A stretch of DNA of 64,000 nucleotides from an uncultured Curtobacterium sp. (GCA_913778205.1 CAJYUW010000044.1:1-64000), one strand, 5' to 3'. Numbered from the stretch's first letter, positions 1-9,471 are shown. Made by a program: numbers and translations. The notes: a model not told the origin generated them from the sequence alone.

Positions 1-384
1 CTCCACCTGCCCGCCGGGCACCCACCGCGAACCCAGCACCAGGTCGTTGGTGTCGGCCAGTTCGAGCATCCAGGGCAGGTACTCGGGGTGGTGGGAGCCG
101 TCCGCGTCCATCTCCACGAGCTTGTCGTAGCCGTGCTCGAGCCCCCACGCGAACCCGGCCAGGTACGCCCCGCCCAGGCCGTCCTTCACGGTGCGGTGCA
201 GCACGTGCACCCGGTCGGTCTCCGCCGCGAGCTGCTCAGCGATCTGCCCGGTCCCGTCGGGCGAGTTGTCGTCCACGACCAGCACGTGCACCGTGTCATC
301 GGTCGCGGCCAACGTGCGCGCCACGATCGGACGGATGTTCTCCGCCTCGTCGTACGTCGGGATGATCACCAGCGAATCGGTCAT
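1..384 (-). CDS. Polyprenol monophosphomannose synthase, partial
   Basis: This is the N-terminal 128 residues of a family 2 glycosyltransferase; the rest lies beyond the left edge. The N-terminus reads [11 protein letters not shown], followed by [11 protein letters not shown] and the nucleotide-sugar/metal motif [14 protein letters not shown]. This order is typical of dolichol/polyprenol-phosphate mannosyltransferases (DPM1/Ppm1), which transfer mannose from GDP-mannose to polyprenyl phosphate at the inner membrane face for lipoglycan and glycoprotein synthesis. The ATG is preceded by AAGGAG five bases upstream, a good ribosome binding site. Assignment to the DPM1-like subgroup is confident; the lipid acceptor is inferred from the family. 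Confidence 0.9.
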   Translation of the reverse strand, partial: MTDSLVIIPTYDEAENIRPIVARTLAATDDTVHVLVVDDNSPDGTGQIAEQLAAETDRVHVLHRTVKDGLGGAYLAGFAWGLEHGYDKLVEMDADGSHHPEYLPWMLELADTNDLVLGSRWVPGGQVE

Positions 385-664
385 GCTGCTCCTTGCTCGG
401 CGACCCACGCTACCGGTCCGCTCGTGGGCGGGGCCCGCGACACCGCTTCGAAGCCGGACAGGTTGCCTTTGTGTCGCCTGTCCGCTCCCTGGGAGCGGGC
501 AGGCACCCGCGCGTCGACGCGCACCACCGCGCGCACCCGCGCGCACCCGCGCGTCGAAGCGCACCACCGCGCGCGCCCCCGCGCACCCGCGCGCAGCCGG
601 ACGGACGACGGGAGGCACGGCGCGGAACCCGCACCGTGCCTCCCGGCAGTGACTCAGCCGACGA
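385..664. repeat. Intergenic GC-rich repeats and terminator hairpin
   Basis: No gene is visible. Positions 500-600 are low-complexity, alternating CGCGCACC-type units with two near-copies of a block containing CGCGTCGA and GCGCACCACCGCGCG. Positions 609-645 form a hairpin, CGGGAGGCACGG pairing with CCGTGCCTCCCG, one member of a palindrome family seen repeatedly in this window. It lies just past the stop of the aldo/keto reductase on the minus strand and could terminate that transcript. Confidence 0.7.
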
Positions 665-1669
665 TCACGCGGGACGCGAGGCGGGCGACACCGTCTTCGC
701 GACGTCGCGCTCCGGGATGTCCCCGAGGGCCTGGTCGATCGCGGCGAGGGCGTCCGCGTCGAGCCGCACCCCGGACGCCTTGACGTTGTCCGTGACCTGC
801 TCCGGACGCGACGCACCCACGATGGCCGACGCGACGTTCTCGTTCTGGAGCGTCCACGCGATCGCGAGCTGCGCGAGGGTGAGCCCCGCCTCGTCCGCGA
901 CGGGCTGGAGGCGCTGCACGGCCTCGAGGACCTCGTCGCGCATGAACCGCTTGATCATGTCGGCGCCGCCCTTCTCGTCGGTGGCGCGCGAGCCCTCGGG
1001 CAGCGGCTGACCCGGCTTGTACTTGCCGGTCAGCACGCCCTGCGCGATCGGCGACCAGACGATCTGCGACAGTCCGAGCTGCTTCGAGGCCGGCACGACC
1101 TCGCCCTCGATGACCCGCCACAGCATCGAGTACTGCGGCTGGTTCGAGATGAGCTGGAAGCCGAGTTCCTTCGCGAGCGCCGCGCCGGCACGGATCTGTT
1201 CGGCGTTCCACTCGCTGACGCCGATGTAGAGCGCCTTGCCCTGGCGGACGACGTCGGCGAAGGCCTGCATGGTCTCCTCGAGGGGCGTCTCGTGGTCGTA
1301 GCGGTGCGCCTGGTAGAGGTCCACGTAGTCGGTCTGGAGGCGCTCGAGCGAGCCGTCGATCGACTCCATGATGTGCTTGCGGCTGAGCCCGGTGTCGTTG
1401 TGCCCCTTCGGCCCGGTCGGCCAGTAGACCTTCGTGAAGATCTCGAGGGACTGGCGGCGCTCGGCCTTGAGCGCCTCGCCGAGCACCGTCTCGGCGGCGG
1501 TGTTCGCGTAGGTGTCCGCGGTGTCGAACGTGGTGATGCCGGCGTCGAGCGCAGCCCGCACGCACTGCGAGGCGACGTCGTTCTCGACCTGCGAGCCGTG
1601 CGTCAGCCAGTTGCCGTAGGTGATCTCGGAGATCTTGAGTCCGGAGTTGCCCAGGTACCTGAATTCCAT
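665..1669 (-). CDS. Aldo/keto reductase (Kv-beta-like)
   Basis: A 334-residue NADPH-dependent aldo/keto reductase with the usual (beta/alpha)8 layout. It starts [16 protein letters not shown] and carries the catalytic tetrad: Asp and Tyr in [11 protein letters not shown], Lys in IFTKVYW and His in YQAHRYD. A C-terminal [12 protein letters not shown] segment binds the cofactor. The sequence is closest in style to the AKR group that includes potassium-channel beta subunits and bacterial YghZ-like reductases. An upstream in-frame start at 1768 would add 33 non-family residues and overlap the promoter of the divergent YceI gene, so I prefer the ATG at 1669. Its physiological substrate is unknown. 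Confidence 0.9.
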   Translation of the reverse strand: MEFRYLGNSGLKISEITYGNWLTHGSQVENDVASQCVRAALDAGITTFDTADTYANTAAETVLGEALKAERRQSLEIFTKVYWPTGPKGHNDTGLSRKHIMESIDGSLERLQTDYVDLYQAHRYDHETPLEETMQAFADVVRQGKALYIGVSEWNAEQIRAGAALAKELGFQLISNQPQYSMLWRVIEGEVVPASKQLGLSQIVWSPIAQGVLTGKYKPGQPLPEGSRATDEKGGADMIKRFMRDEVLEAVQRLQPVADEAGLTLAQLAIAWTLQNENVASAIVGASRPEQVTDNVKASGVRLDADALAAIDQALGDIPERDVAKTVSPASRPA

Positions 1670-1752
1670 GACCCCGACGCTACTGGTCCGCGCGTTGCCC
1701 AGAGGGGCAGTGGCGGTACCCGTGAGTCGCTCTCCGGACTGTTCGCCCGCAA

Positions 1753-1785
1753 TTGGTTGACGCTTCAACCAAACGGGTGCACAAT
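1753..1785 (+). promoter_or_regulatory. Promoter with MarR-type palindromic operator
   Basis: TTGGTTGA, four bases, TCAACCAA (1753-1772) is a perfect 8-bp inverted repeat, the size and TTGA/TCAA character of MarR-family operators. It covers a TTGACG -35 box at 1757-1762; a CACAAT -10 box lies 17 bases downstream at 1780-1785. The promoter faces the YceI gene, and the operator is also within about 100 bases of the divergent reductase start. No MarR gene is next to it, so the regulator is encoded elsewhere. Confidence 0.65.
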
Positions 1786-1866
1786 GGCGTACAGTTCAAG
1801 TCGATGCAGGCGCATGGAACATCCCGCGCCCGCTCGGGACCGCAGCCACCGTTCGAAGGAATCACC

Positions 1867-2427
1867 ATGACGCTCACCGCTTCCGCCATCCCCGGCTACC
1901 AGACCGGCACCTGGAAGATCGACCCGACGCACTCCGAGGTCACCTTCTCGGTCCGCCACCTCGCCATCAGCAAGGTCAAGGGCTCGTTCGAGCGCTTCGA
2001 CGCCACGCTCGTGACCGCCGAGAACCCCCTCGACTCGACCCTCGAGGCCTCGATCGACGTCGCCAGCGTGAACACCAACCAGCAGCAGCGCGACCAGCAC
2101 CTCGCGACCGGCGACTTCTTCCTCGCCGAGGAGCACCCGCAGATGACCTTCAAGTCGACCGGCATCCGCGAGGACGGCGACGACATGCTCATCGACGGCG
2201 AGCTCTCGCTCCGCGGCGTCACCAAGAACGTCACTCTCAAGACCGAGTTCGGCGGCGTCACCACCGACGGCTACGGCCAGGTCAAGCTCGGTGCCGAGGC
2301 GACCACCAAGATCGACCGCACCGAGTTCGGCGTCAACTGGAACGCCGCCCTCGAGGCCGGTGGGTTCACGCTCGGCAACGACGTGACCATCAACCTCGAC
2401 GTGCAGTTCGTCCTCCAGGCGGCCTGA
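1867..2427 (+). CDS. YceI family lipid-binding protein
   Basis: A 186-residue YceI-domain protein. YceI proteins fold as a lipocalin-like beta barrel that binds polyprenoid or other long-chain lipids. The domain spans nearly the whole chain: WKIDPTHSEVTFSVRHLAIS near the start, GSFERFDATL, the DFFLAEEHPQMTFKS block, and a closing FGVNWNAALEAGGF. There is no signal peptide, so this copy is probably cytoplasmic, as is usual in actinobacteria. The ATG at 1867 follows GAAGGA at good spacing. It is transcribed from a promoter covered by a MarR-type operator, suggesting induction by a small hydrophobic or oxidising compound; this is inferred. Confidence 0.93.
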   Translation: MTLTASAIPGYQTGTWKIDPTHSEVTFSVRHLAISKVKGSFERFDATLVTAENPLDSTLEASIDVASVNTNQQQRDQHLATGDFFLAEEHPQMTFKSTGIREDGDDMLIDGELSLRGVTKNVTLKTEFGGVTTDGYGQVKLGAEATTKIDRTEFGVNWNAALEAGGFTLGNDVTINLDVQFVLQAA

Positions 2428-2801
2428 CCACCGAGGACAGCCGCGACGCCGACCCGTCCGGCGACCAGGTCCTGAGGTCCGCGCCGAGCCGCGCGGCCCG
2501 AGGACACCGAACAGCAGCACTGCAGTACCCGCTTCGACGCCCCGACTCCTCCCCCACGGAGCCGGGGCGTCGTCGCGTCCACAGGCGTCCCGCGGGACGG
2601 GGCACGACACCCACCGGCGCAGTAGCGTGTGCAGCGCGGGAATCGTCCGGCCGGTGAGCGGGTTCGGACGCGGTGCGGGGTCCGGACGGGCACCGCCGGC
2701 CGGCCGACGACGCTGACCGCCCGCACCCGGACGGCACCCGCCCGCGGGCCCGCGCACACACCGGACCGCGCCGCACACGCACCACCGACAGGAGCACCTC
2801 C
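2428..2801. other. Intergenic region with YceI terminator
   Basis: A 374-base gap without a gene. A hairpin at 2535-2572 (CGACGCCCCG pairing with CGGGGCGTCG) is a plausible terminator for the YceI gene, although no U-tract follows. Downstream, TAGCGT near 2620 could be a weak -10 box for the next operon. The rest is GC-rich with no codon-like pattern that I trust. Confidence 0.45.
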
Positions 2802-3368
2802 ATGGCCACCGACTGGATCGCACTGCAGGCACTCGCAGCCGCCGAGTTCGGCCGCCGCGTCGAGGCCGTCACCGACTGGGACGCGCCGACGCCGGATTCG
2901 GAGTGGACCACGCGCGACCTCGTGACCCACGTGGTGGACGAGCAGCGGTGGATCCCGCTGCTGCTCACCGGCCAGGCGTACGACCAGGCCGAGGCCGACC
3001 TCGAGCCGATCGGCGACGACCTCGCCGCCGCGTGGACCGAGCACGCGACCCGGGCGACGGCAGCGTGGCGCGACGTCCCCGCCGACGTCTCCGTCCACCT
3101 CAGCACCGACGTCGTGCCGGCGCACGAGTACCTCGCCGAGCAGACCAGCGACATCACCATCCACACCTGGGACCTCGCACGTGCGACCGGCACGGACGAA
3201 TCGCTCCCCGACGAGCTCGTCGAGGCCGTCTGGCACCGGTTCGAGCCGAAGATCGAAGACCTCGCCGCCACCGGCCTGTACGCCCCGCCGGTCGACGTCC
3301 CCGACGACGCTCCCCTGCAGGTCCGTCTCCTCGCGGTCACAGGCCGCGATGCCAGGGTGGACGCATGA
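2802..3368 (+). CDS. TIGR03086-type DinB-like protein
   Basis: A 188-residue member of the actinobacterial TIGR03086/TIGR03083 group, related to mycothiol-dependent maleylpyruvate isomerase and DinB four-helix bundles. It shows the DLVTHVVDEQRW segment, whose His is one expected metal ligand, and the conserved ITIHTWDLARATG segment with a second His. Members are presumed metal-dependent enzymes that may use mycothiol, but substrates are mostly unknown. The ATG at 2802 has GGAG upstream. Its stop overlaps the start of the next aldo/keto reductase, so the two are almost certainly one translationally coupled operon. Confidence 0.82.
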   Translation: MATDWIALQALAAAEFGRRVEAVTDWDAPTPDSEWTTRDLVTHVVDEQRWIPLLLTGQAYDQAEADLEPIGDDLAAAWTEHATRATAAWRDVPADVSVHLSTDVVPAHEYLAEQTSDITIHTWDLARATGTDESLPDELVEAVWHRFEPKIEDLAATGLYAPPVDVPDDAPLQVRLLAVTGRDARVDA

Positions 3369-4354
3369 CCACCGCCACCACACGACTCGGCAGCACCGGC
3401 CTCGAGATCAGCAGCGTCATCCTCGGGATGATGTCCTACGGCGACCCGTCGAAGGGCTCCCACGAGTGGAGCGTCGGCATCGACGACGCCCGCCCGTTCG
3501 TGCGCCGTGCGTTCGAGGCCGGCATCACGACGTTCGACACGGCGAACGTGTACTCCGACGGCAGCAGCGAGGAGATCACCGGACAGCTCCTCAAGGAGCT
3601 CGCCCCGCGCGAGGACGTCCAGGTCTTCACCAAGGTCTTCAACCGCATGCGCCCGGGCCGCAACGGCGCCGGACTCTCCCGTGCTGCGATCATGCACGAG
3701 ATCGACGCCTCCCTGACCCGGCTCGGCACCGACTACGTCGACCTCTACCAGATCCACCGCTTCGACCCGCACACGCCGGTCGAGGAGACTATGGAGGCAC
3801 TGCACGACGTCGTCAAGGCGGGCAAGGCGCGGTACATCGGCGCGAGCAGCATGTGGGCGTGGCAGTTCGCCGAGATGCAGCACGTCGCCGAGCGGCACGG
3901 CTGGACGCGGTTCGTCGCCATGCAGGACCAGTACAACCTCCTCGAGCGCGAGGAAGAGCGCGAGATGCACCCCTACTGCGCCCACACCGGGGTCGGCGTC
4001 ATCCCGTGGAGTCCCCTCGCCCGCGGACGCCTCACCCGCCCCTGGGACGCGCAGGGTTCCGGGTCCCGTGCGGACACCGACGAGTTCGGCAAGACCCTCT
4101 ACCGCCAAGACGAGGACGCGAACCGCGCGATCGTCGACGCGGTCGCGCAGGTCGCCGACGACCGCGGGGTGCCGATGGCGCAGGTCGCGCTGGCGTGGGC
4201 TGCCGGCAAGTCGGTCGTCAGCGCACCGATCGTCGGCGCGACGAAGGAGCACCACATCGACGACGCGGTCGCCGCATCGTCGCTCGAGCTCACCGCTGAC
4301 GAGGTCGCACGACTCGAGCAGGCGTACACGCCGCGGGAGCCGTCGGGCTTCTGA
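3365..4354 (+). CDS. Aldo/keto reductase
   Basis: A 329-residue aldo/keto reductase starting MTTATTRLGSTGLEIS, with TTFDTANVYSDG (catalytic Asp and Tyr), VFTKVFN (Lys) and YQIHRFD (His). The cofactor segment SAPIVGATKEHHIDDAV lies near the C-terminus. The GWTRFVAMQDQYNLL and GVGVIPWSPLARGRL blocks resemble the AKR group often annotated as L-glyceraldehyde 3-phosphate reductase-like or aryl-alcohol dehydrogenase-like. It overlaps the preceding DinB-like gene by an ATGA junction. A shared role in detoxifying a reactive carbonyl is possible but is only an inference from context. Confidence 0.9.
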   Translation: MTTATTRLGSTGLEISSVILGMMSYGDPSKGSHEWSVGIDDARPFVRRAFEAGITTFDTANVYSDGSSEEITGQLLKELAPREDVQVFTKVFNRMRPGRNGAGLSRAAIMHEIDASLTRLGTDYVDLYQIHRFDPHTPVEETMEALHDVVKAGKARYIGASSMWAWQFAEMQHVAERHGWTRFVAMQDQYNLLEREEEREMHPYCAHTGVGVIPWSPLARGRLTRPWDAQGSGSRADTDEFGKTLYRQDEDANRAIVDAVAQVADDRGVPMAQVALAWAAGKSVVSAPIVGATKEHHIDDAVAASSLELTADEVARLEQAYTPREPSGF

Positions 4355-4358
4355 GGCA

Positions 4359-4500
4359 CCCGCCACGCACCGGGGGTCGGACCGGCAGGCGCGGCGCACG
4401 CCCGCCACGCACCCGGGCCGGACCGGGAGGCGCGGCGCACGCCCGCCACGCACCGGGGCCCGGACCGGGAGGCGCGGCGCACGCCCGCCACGCACTTCCC
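4359..4500. repeat. Tandem repeat, about 42 bp, four copies
   Basis: The block CCCGCCACGCAC recurs at 4359, 4401, 4442 and 4484, separated by GGACCGGGAGGCGCGGCGCACG-like spacer, giving three full units of 41-43 bases and one partial. The first copy begins five bases after the aldo/keto reductase stop codon, and the array fills the gap between the two convergent genes. It contains half-sites of the GGGAGGC palindrome family. Confidence 0.85.
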
Positions 4501-4512
4501 GGCTCCGAGGGG

Positions 4513-5454
4513 TCAGGACGCGGCAGCCTCCGGATCCGCCCCCGCACCCTCTGCCGCGAGCCGCGCGATGCGCCGCCGCGCTGCCGTCTCGGTGTCCGGC
4601 CGCCCACCGAGCACACCGGTCATCCCCTCGATGACGAGCCCGGCCGCACGCCGCGAGGGGAACTCGAGCGGCCCGACGCTCGGCACCCGGAGCTCGAGCA
4701 TCTCCCGGTGGCGCGGGTCGAGCGTCGACACCGCCCCGGCGAAGAGCGCTCGGTACCCGGGCCGCAGCAGCCGGGCCAGTGGCGGGTCCTTGATGAACCG
4801 GACGACCTCGTGGGTCCGCGCCGTGGCGACGAGTTCGCCCCGCTCGAGGTAGCCGTCCATCTGCGCCCGCAGCTCGGCCTCGGACTCGGGCGCGTCCGAC
4901 ACCCCCATGAGGTGCCCGGCGGTCGCCCACTCCCGCACGTACGCGTCCGCGCCACCGGGGATCGGCTCGCCCCACGTCTGCGCGCTGCGGAGGAAGGCGT
5001 CCGTGAACGCGAGGTGCACCCAGCGCGCGAGGTCCGGGTCATTCGCGGCGTACGGCCTGGTCACGCCGTGCCCGTCGACGTACTCGCCGCGGACCTTCTC
5101 GTGCAGCCGCACCACCCAGGCGCTGGCGTGCTCCGCAGCCGCACGGTCGCCGTGCGACACCGTGTAGATCCACCGGATGGTACCGGCGAGGCGTCCGAAC
5201 GGGTCCTCACGGTAGCGGGAGTGGTCGGCGACGCCGGCGAGCGCCCCGGGGTGCAGCGCCTGGACGAGCAGGGCCCGGACGCCGGCGAGCACGGTCTGGC
5301 GGCCGCCGTGCACGCTCCAGGTCGCGGATCCCGGGCCGAAGAAGCCGGCGTCGGAGCCCTGTTCGAGGGCGTCGATCCACTCGGGACGGCCGGGGGATCC
5401 CCCGGTGAAGGTGTCGTCGAGCCGGGAACGGAAGGCATTCGAGAGCGAGGCCAT
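4513..5454 (-). CDS. DUF2236 (MpaB-type oxygenase) family protein
   Basis: A 313-residue protein of the DUF2236 family, typified by the rubber oxygenase Lcp and fungal MpaB, which bind haem through conserved histidines. The characteristic segment is present: LLVQALHPGALAGVADHSRYREDPFGRL, then RWIYTVSHGD and later WVHLAFTDAFLRSAQ. Members oxidise hydrophobic substrates, but the substrate here is unknown. I chose the ATG at 5454. Another in-frame ATG at 5562 would overlap the divergent ligase start by a few bases. The gene faces away from the acyl-CoA ligase, so the two may share a promoter region and possibly a lipid-related role. Confidence 0.8.
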   Translation of the reverse strand: MASLSNAFRSRLDDTFTGGSPGRPEWIDALEQGSDAGFFGPGSATWSVHGGRQTVLAGVRALLVQALHPGALAGVADHSRYREDPFGRLAGTIRWIYTVSHGDRAAAEHASAWVVRLHEKVRGEYVDGHGVTRPYAANDPDLARWVHLAFTDAFLRSAQTWGEPIPGGADAYVREWATAGHLMGVSDAPESEAELRAQMDGYLERGELVATARTHEVVRFIKDPPLARLLRPGYRALFAGAVSTLDPRHREMLELRVPSVGPLEFPSRRAAGLVIEGMTGVLGGRPDTETAARRRIARLAAEGAGADPEAAAS

Positions 5455-5554
5455 ACGTGCATGTTCCGGCAGCCCCCTGACATCCCGCCGAACGTCATGC
5501 ACCCGGCGCGTGACCTCCCAGACGGCCGAGGGGTCGGCCGCTAGGTTGGAGCGC

Positions 5555-7240
5555 GTGAGCATCGACACGCCTCGTCCCTGGCTTGCCTCGTACGCCCCGG
5601 GGGTCCCGCACGACATCGAGGAGCCGACGGGCTCCCTGTTCGACCTGGTCGAGGAGTCCGCCCGGCGGTTCCCGAAACGCGTCGCCCTCGAGTTCTTCGG
5701 GCGGACGACGACCTACGCAGACCTCGAGGACCAGGTGCTCCGCGCCGCGAAGGGCCTCCGCAAGGCGGGCGTGACCGCCGGGGACCGGGTCGCGATCGTC
5801 CTGCCCAACTGCCCGCAGCACGTCGTCGCGTTCTACGCCGTGCTCCGCCTGGGCGCGATCGTCGTCGAGCACAACCCGCTGTACACCCCGCGAGAGCTGC
5901 GGCACCAGTTCGAGGACCACGGCGCGAAGGTCGCGATCGTCTGGGACAAGTCCGTCGCCACCGTGCAGGACTTCCCCGCCGACGTCGCGCTCGACACCAT
6001 CGTCTCGGTCGACCTCACCCGGGCGATGCCGCGCAGCACGCGGCTGGCCCTGTCGCTGCCGGTCGCGAAGGCCCGCGAGAGCCGCGCGAAGCTCACGACC
6101 AAGGTCCGCGGCACCACGAAGTGGGATGACCTCGTCGGCAACCGGAAGCTGTCGAAGCGACACCAGCGGCCGTCGACCGACGCCGTCGCGCTCATCCAGT
6201 ACACCTCCGGGACGACGGGCACGCCGAAGGGGGCGGTGCTCACGCACGGCAACCTCATCGCGAACGCGGCACAGGCGCGGGCCTGGGTCCCGCAGATCCG
6301 CCGCGGCGACAACACCGTGTACGCCGTGCTGCCGATGTTCCACGCCTACGGGCTGACGCTCTGCCTGACCTTCGCGATGAGCATGGCGTCCCGCCTCGTG
6401 CTCTTCCCGGCGTTCGAGCCCGCCCTCGTGCTCAAGGCAATGCGGAAGCACCCGCCGACGTTCCTGCCGGCGGTGCCGCCGATCTACGCCCGGCTCCAGC
6501 ACGCCGCCGACTCCGCGAAGGTCTCGCTGGCGGGGATCGAGATCGGCATCTCGGGTGCCATGCCGCTGTCGCAGGACGTCGTCGAGCCGTGGGAGGCGCG
6601 CACCGGCGGATACCTCGTCGAGGGCTACGGGCTGTCCGAGTGCTCGCCGGTGCTCATGGCGAACCCGGTCTCGTCGGAGCGTCGCCTCGGCTCGATCGGC
6701 CTGCCGCTGTCGTCCACGGAGGCACGCGTCGCGGACCCGGACGACCCCACGACGGTGCTCGGGCCCGGGGAGTCCGGCGAGCTGCAGGTCCGTGGACCGC
6801 AGGTGTTCCGGGGCTACTGGGGCAAAGCCGAGGCCACCGACGAGGTCTTCACCGCCGACGGCTGGTTCCGCACGGGCGACATCGTGGCGATCGACGACGA
6901 CGGGTACGTGCGCATCGTCGACCGGCTCAAGGAACTCATCATCACCGGCGGGTTCAACGTCTCGCCGTCCGAGGTCGAGGACACCCTCATGCGCCATCCG
7001 AGCGTGCGGGAGGTCGCGGTCGTCGGCATCACGCAGGGCGGCAACGAGCAGGTCGTCGCCGCGGTCGTGCCGAAGGACCGAGCCGCGTTCGACGCCGACG
7101 CACTGCGCGCCTGGTCGCGCGAGCAGCTCACGCCGTACAAGGTGCCCCGTCGCATCGTCGTGGTCGACGACCTGCCCCGTTCCATGATCGGCAAGGTCCT
7201 CCGCCGCAAGGTGCGCGACCAGATCACCGGGGGCTCCTGA
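5555..7240 (+). CDS. Long-chain fatty acid-CoA ligase
   Basis: A 561-residue AMP-forming acyl-CoA synthetase, of usual length for FadD-type ligases, which activate fatty acids through an acyl-adenylate. Motifs appear in order: the phosphate-binding loop YTSGTTGTPKGAVLTHGN, the adenine-binding motif VEGYGLSECSPV, GWFRTGDIVAIDDDGYVRI with the hinge segment RLKELIITGGFNVSP, and the C-terminal catalytic Lys in GKVLRRKVR. The start is a GTG at 5555 with GGAG five bases upstream; the open frame extends further back but without family similarity. The gene is divergent from the DUF2236 gene. Confidence 0.93.
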   Translation: MSIDTPRPWLASYAPGVPHDIEEPTGSLFDLVEESARRFPKRVALEFFGRTTTYADLEDQVLRAAKGLRKAGVTAGDRVAIVLPNCPQHVVAFYAVLRLGAIVVEHNPLYTPRELRHQFEDHGAKVAIVWDKSVATVQDFPADVALDTIVSVDLTRAMPRSTRLALSLPVAKARESRAKLTTKVRGTTKWDDLVGNRKLSKRHQRPSTDAVALIQYTSGTTGTPKGAVLTHGNLIANAAQARAWVPQIRRGDNTVYAVLPMFHAYGLTLCLTFAMSMASRLVLFPAFEPALVLKAMRKHPPTFLPAVPPIYARLQHAADSAKVSLAGIEIGISGAMPLSQDVVEPWEARTGGYLVEGYGLSECSPVLMANPVSSERRLGSIGLPLSSTEARVADPDDPTTVLGPGESGELQVRGPQVFRGYWGKAEATDEVFTADGWFRTGDIVAIDDDGYVRIVDRLKELIITGGFNVSPSEVEDTLMRHPSVREVAVVGITQGGNEQVVAAVVPKDRAAFDADALRAWSREQLTPYKVPRRIVVVDDLPRSMIGKVLRRKVRDQITGGS

Positions 7241-7252
7241 CCCGACCCGCGT

Positions 7253-7300
7253 GACGGACGGGAGGCCCGTGGCGGCGTCGCCACGGTCCTCCCGTCCGTC
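7253..7300. terminator. Bidirectional hairpin terminator
   Basis: GACGGACGGGAGG at 7253-7265 pairs with CCTCCCGTCCGTC at 7288-7300, with an inner CGTGGCG/CGCCACG stem. It sits between convergent genes (acyl-CoA ligase and APC permease) and can serve both. It belongs to the GGGAGGC palindrome family of this genome. The remaining bases up to 7481 are low-complexity GCGCGC-rich sequence with repeats of GGCCACGCCGTGTGGCCACG type. Confidence 0.7.
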
Positions 7301-7481
7301 GTTCGGTTCCGTCGACGGCACGCACGATCGCGCGGACCGCACCCGTCGCCGCCGCGCGCACTGCCGCAGCGCGCGCGGTGGCCGCGCGCGCTGCCGCCGC
7401 GCTGCACCCAGTCGTGGCCAGGCCGTGTCCGGTCGTGGCCACGCCGTGTGGCCACGTTCCGTGACTGCGCCGTTTCCGGCG

Positions 7482-9440
7482 TCAGGACACGTGCACCGTC
7501 GGCCGTCGGTGGACGTCGGGCTCGGCCTCGCGCAGCACCTCGCGCGTCACCGGGGCGACGTCCCCGACGCCGGTGAACACGAAGCGGAGCGCGTTCTGGA
7601 TCGGGCTGCCCTCGTTCCACTCGAAGTAGATGCTCGGGACGACCCCCGCGAGGTCGCGGATCGCGAGGAGCGTCGACGCGATCGTGTTGGGCACGTTGCC
7701 GGACCGCACCCGCAGGACGCGGTGGCCGTGCACGACGTGCCCCTCGACGACGAGGTCCTCCTCGAAGTCGGACGAGTCGGCGGGCAGGACCTCGAGGAAC
7801 ATCGTCGGCACGCGCGCGGGGATGCCGGAGTCGCGACGCTCCTCGCGTCCCTTCGACCGGTAGGCCTCCGCGGTGCCGGCGCCGGGCTCGTTCGCGATGA
7901 TGCAGACCGAGCTGAACTGATCGGCGTCCGCCTCGACGAACTGCCGGGCGACGGCATCGAGCTCGATCGACGACGCGCGGAGCTCGAACGAGCGGCGCAC
8001 CCGGGAGACGAGCGACACGACCACGATCGCGATGATGAACACCGCGGCGATCCGGACGCCGTCCGGACGCTCGATGACGTTCGCGACCGTCGTGTAGACG
8101 AACACCACGGTGATGACGCCGAAGCCGATCGTGCGCTTCCGCTGCCCCTTGCGGCGCGCCGAGAGCGTCACCGCGACCGCCGCGCTCGTGATGAGCACGA
8201 GGACACCGGTGGCGTAGGCGCCGCCCTGTGCGTCGACGTTGGCCTGGAACAGGATCGTGATCGCGAAGGCGATGAGCGTGAAGATCACGACGAGCGGCCG
8301 TGTCGCACGGGCCCACTGCGGGGCCATCCCGTAGCGCGGCAGGAAGCGGGGCACGAGGTTGAGGAGCCCGGCCATCGCGCTCGCGCCGGCGAACCAGAGG
8401 ATCGCGACGGTGGAGAAGTCGTACACCGACCCGAACACGCCGCCGAGGTACTCGTGCGCGAGGTAGGCGAGCGCGCGTCCGTTCGCCTGCCCGCCCGGCT
8501 GGAACTCGCGCTGCGGGATGAGGAACGTCGTGACGATCGACGAGGTGATGAGGAAGCTGCTCATGATGATCGCCGCGACCGTGAGCAGACGCTTGGTCCC
8601 GCGGATGCGACCCTCGGGACGCGCCGCTCCGGAATCGGTGGCGTCGCCACGCACCTGGGGCATCACGGCGACACCGGTCTCGAACCCGGACAGGCCGAGC
8701 GCGAGCTTCGGGAACACGACGAGCGCGATGCCGATCATGACGAGCGGGTTGCTGTGCTGCGCAGTGAGGCCGCTCCACCAGTCCCCCGCGACCGTCGGGT
8801 GCTCGAACACGTGCCAGAGCGCGACCACGACCACGACGGCGTTCAGGGCGAGGTAGACGGCGACGAGGCCGACCGCGATGCCGATGGCCTCCTTGAACCC
8901 GCGGAGGAACACCACCCCGAGCAGGAGCAGGAGCGCCAGGGTCAGCGGCACCGGGATCTCGGTGAACCAGTGCGGCGTGAAGGGGTTCTCCGCGATGTGC
9001 GCCGTCGCGTCCGCCGCGGACAGGGTCATCGTGATCATGAAGTCGGTCACCGCGAAGCCGAGCAGCACGAGCACGAACAGCTTGCCCGCCCACCAGGGCA
9101 GGAGCTTCTCGAGCATCATGATCGACCCCGCGCCGCGGAAGCTGTCCTGCGCGACCCGGCGGTACACCGGCAGGGCGCCGAAGAGGGTCACCAGGACCAG
9201 GACGATCGTCGCGATGGGCGAGAGGAGGCCCGCGGCGAGCGCGGCGATGGCGGGCTGGTACCCGAGCGTCGAGAAGTAGTCGACGCCCGTCAGGCACATG
9301 ACGCGCCACCACGAGTGCGTCTTCTCGACCTCGACCTGGTGCGGGCCCTGGTGCGACGCCCCACGGTCGGTGCCCTCGAGCATCCAGCGCTTGAGTCGGC
9401 CGCCGCGGTCGGGGAGGCGTCGGGGTTCGGTCGCGGTCAC
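7482..9440 (-). CDS. APC superfamily permease
   Basis: A 652-residue membrane protein with about 12 hydrophobic helices over residues 50-480 and a C-terminal hydrophilic domain of about 170 residues. The helices show APC-type features, including [20 protein letters not shown] in helix 1 and a [18 protein letters not shown] segment with adjacent charged loop. The long cytoplasmic tail is shared with the potassium-transporting and amino acid permease subgroups of this superfamily. Substrate cannot be decided from sequence; amino acid or potassium are the main candidates. It stands alone, between a hairpin terminator and the DrrAB-like operon. Confidence 0.8.
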   Translation of the reverse strand: MTATEPRRLPDRGGRLKRWMLEGTDRGASHQGPHQVEVEKTHSWWRVMCLTGVDYFSTLGYQPAIAALAAGLLSPIATIVLVLVTLFGALPVYRRVAQDSFRGAGSIMMLEKLLPWWAGKLFVLVLLGFAVTDFMITMTLSAADATAHIAENPFTPHWFTEIPVPLTLALLLLLGVVFLRGFKEAIGIAVGLVAVYLALNAVVVVVALWHVFEHPTVAGDWWSGLTAQHSNPLVMIGIALVVFPKLALGLSGFETGVAVMPQVRGDATDSGAARPEGRIRGTKRLLTVAAIIMSSFLITSSIVTTFLIPQREFQPGGQANGRALAYLAHEYLGGVFGSVYDFSTVAILWFAGASAMAGLLNLVPRFLPRYGMAPQWARATRPLVVIFTLIAFAITILFQANVDAQGGAYATGVLVLITSAAVAVTLSARRKGQRKRTIGFGVITVVFVYTTVANVIERPDGVRIAAVFIIAIVVVSLVSRVRRSFELRASSIELDAVARQFVEADADQFSSVCIIANEPGAGTAEAYRSKGREERRDSGIPARVPTMFLEVLPADSSDFEEDLVVEGHVVHGHRVLRVRSGNVPNTIASTLLAIRDLAGVVPSIYFEWNEGSPIQNALRFVFTGVGDVAPVTREVLREAEPDVHRRPTVHVS

Positions 9441-9471
9441 GAGGGAAATGGTAAGCGGTCCCGCGCCCCGG

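Noticed and set aside
505-600. Small protein in the GC-rich repeat before position 664
   Set aside because: All frames give Arg/Ala/Pro-rich repeats without a ribosome binding site. It is low-complexity intergenic DNA.
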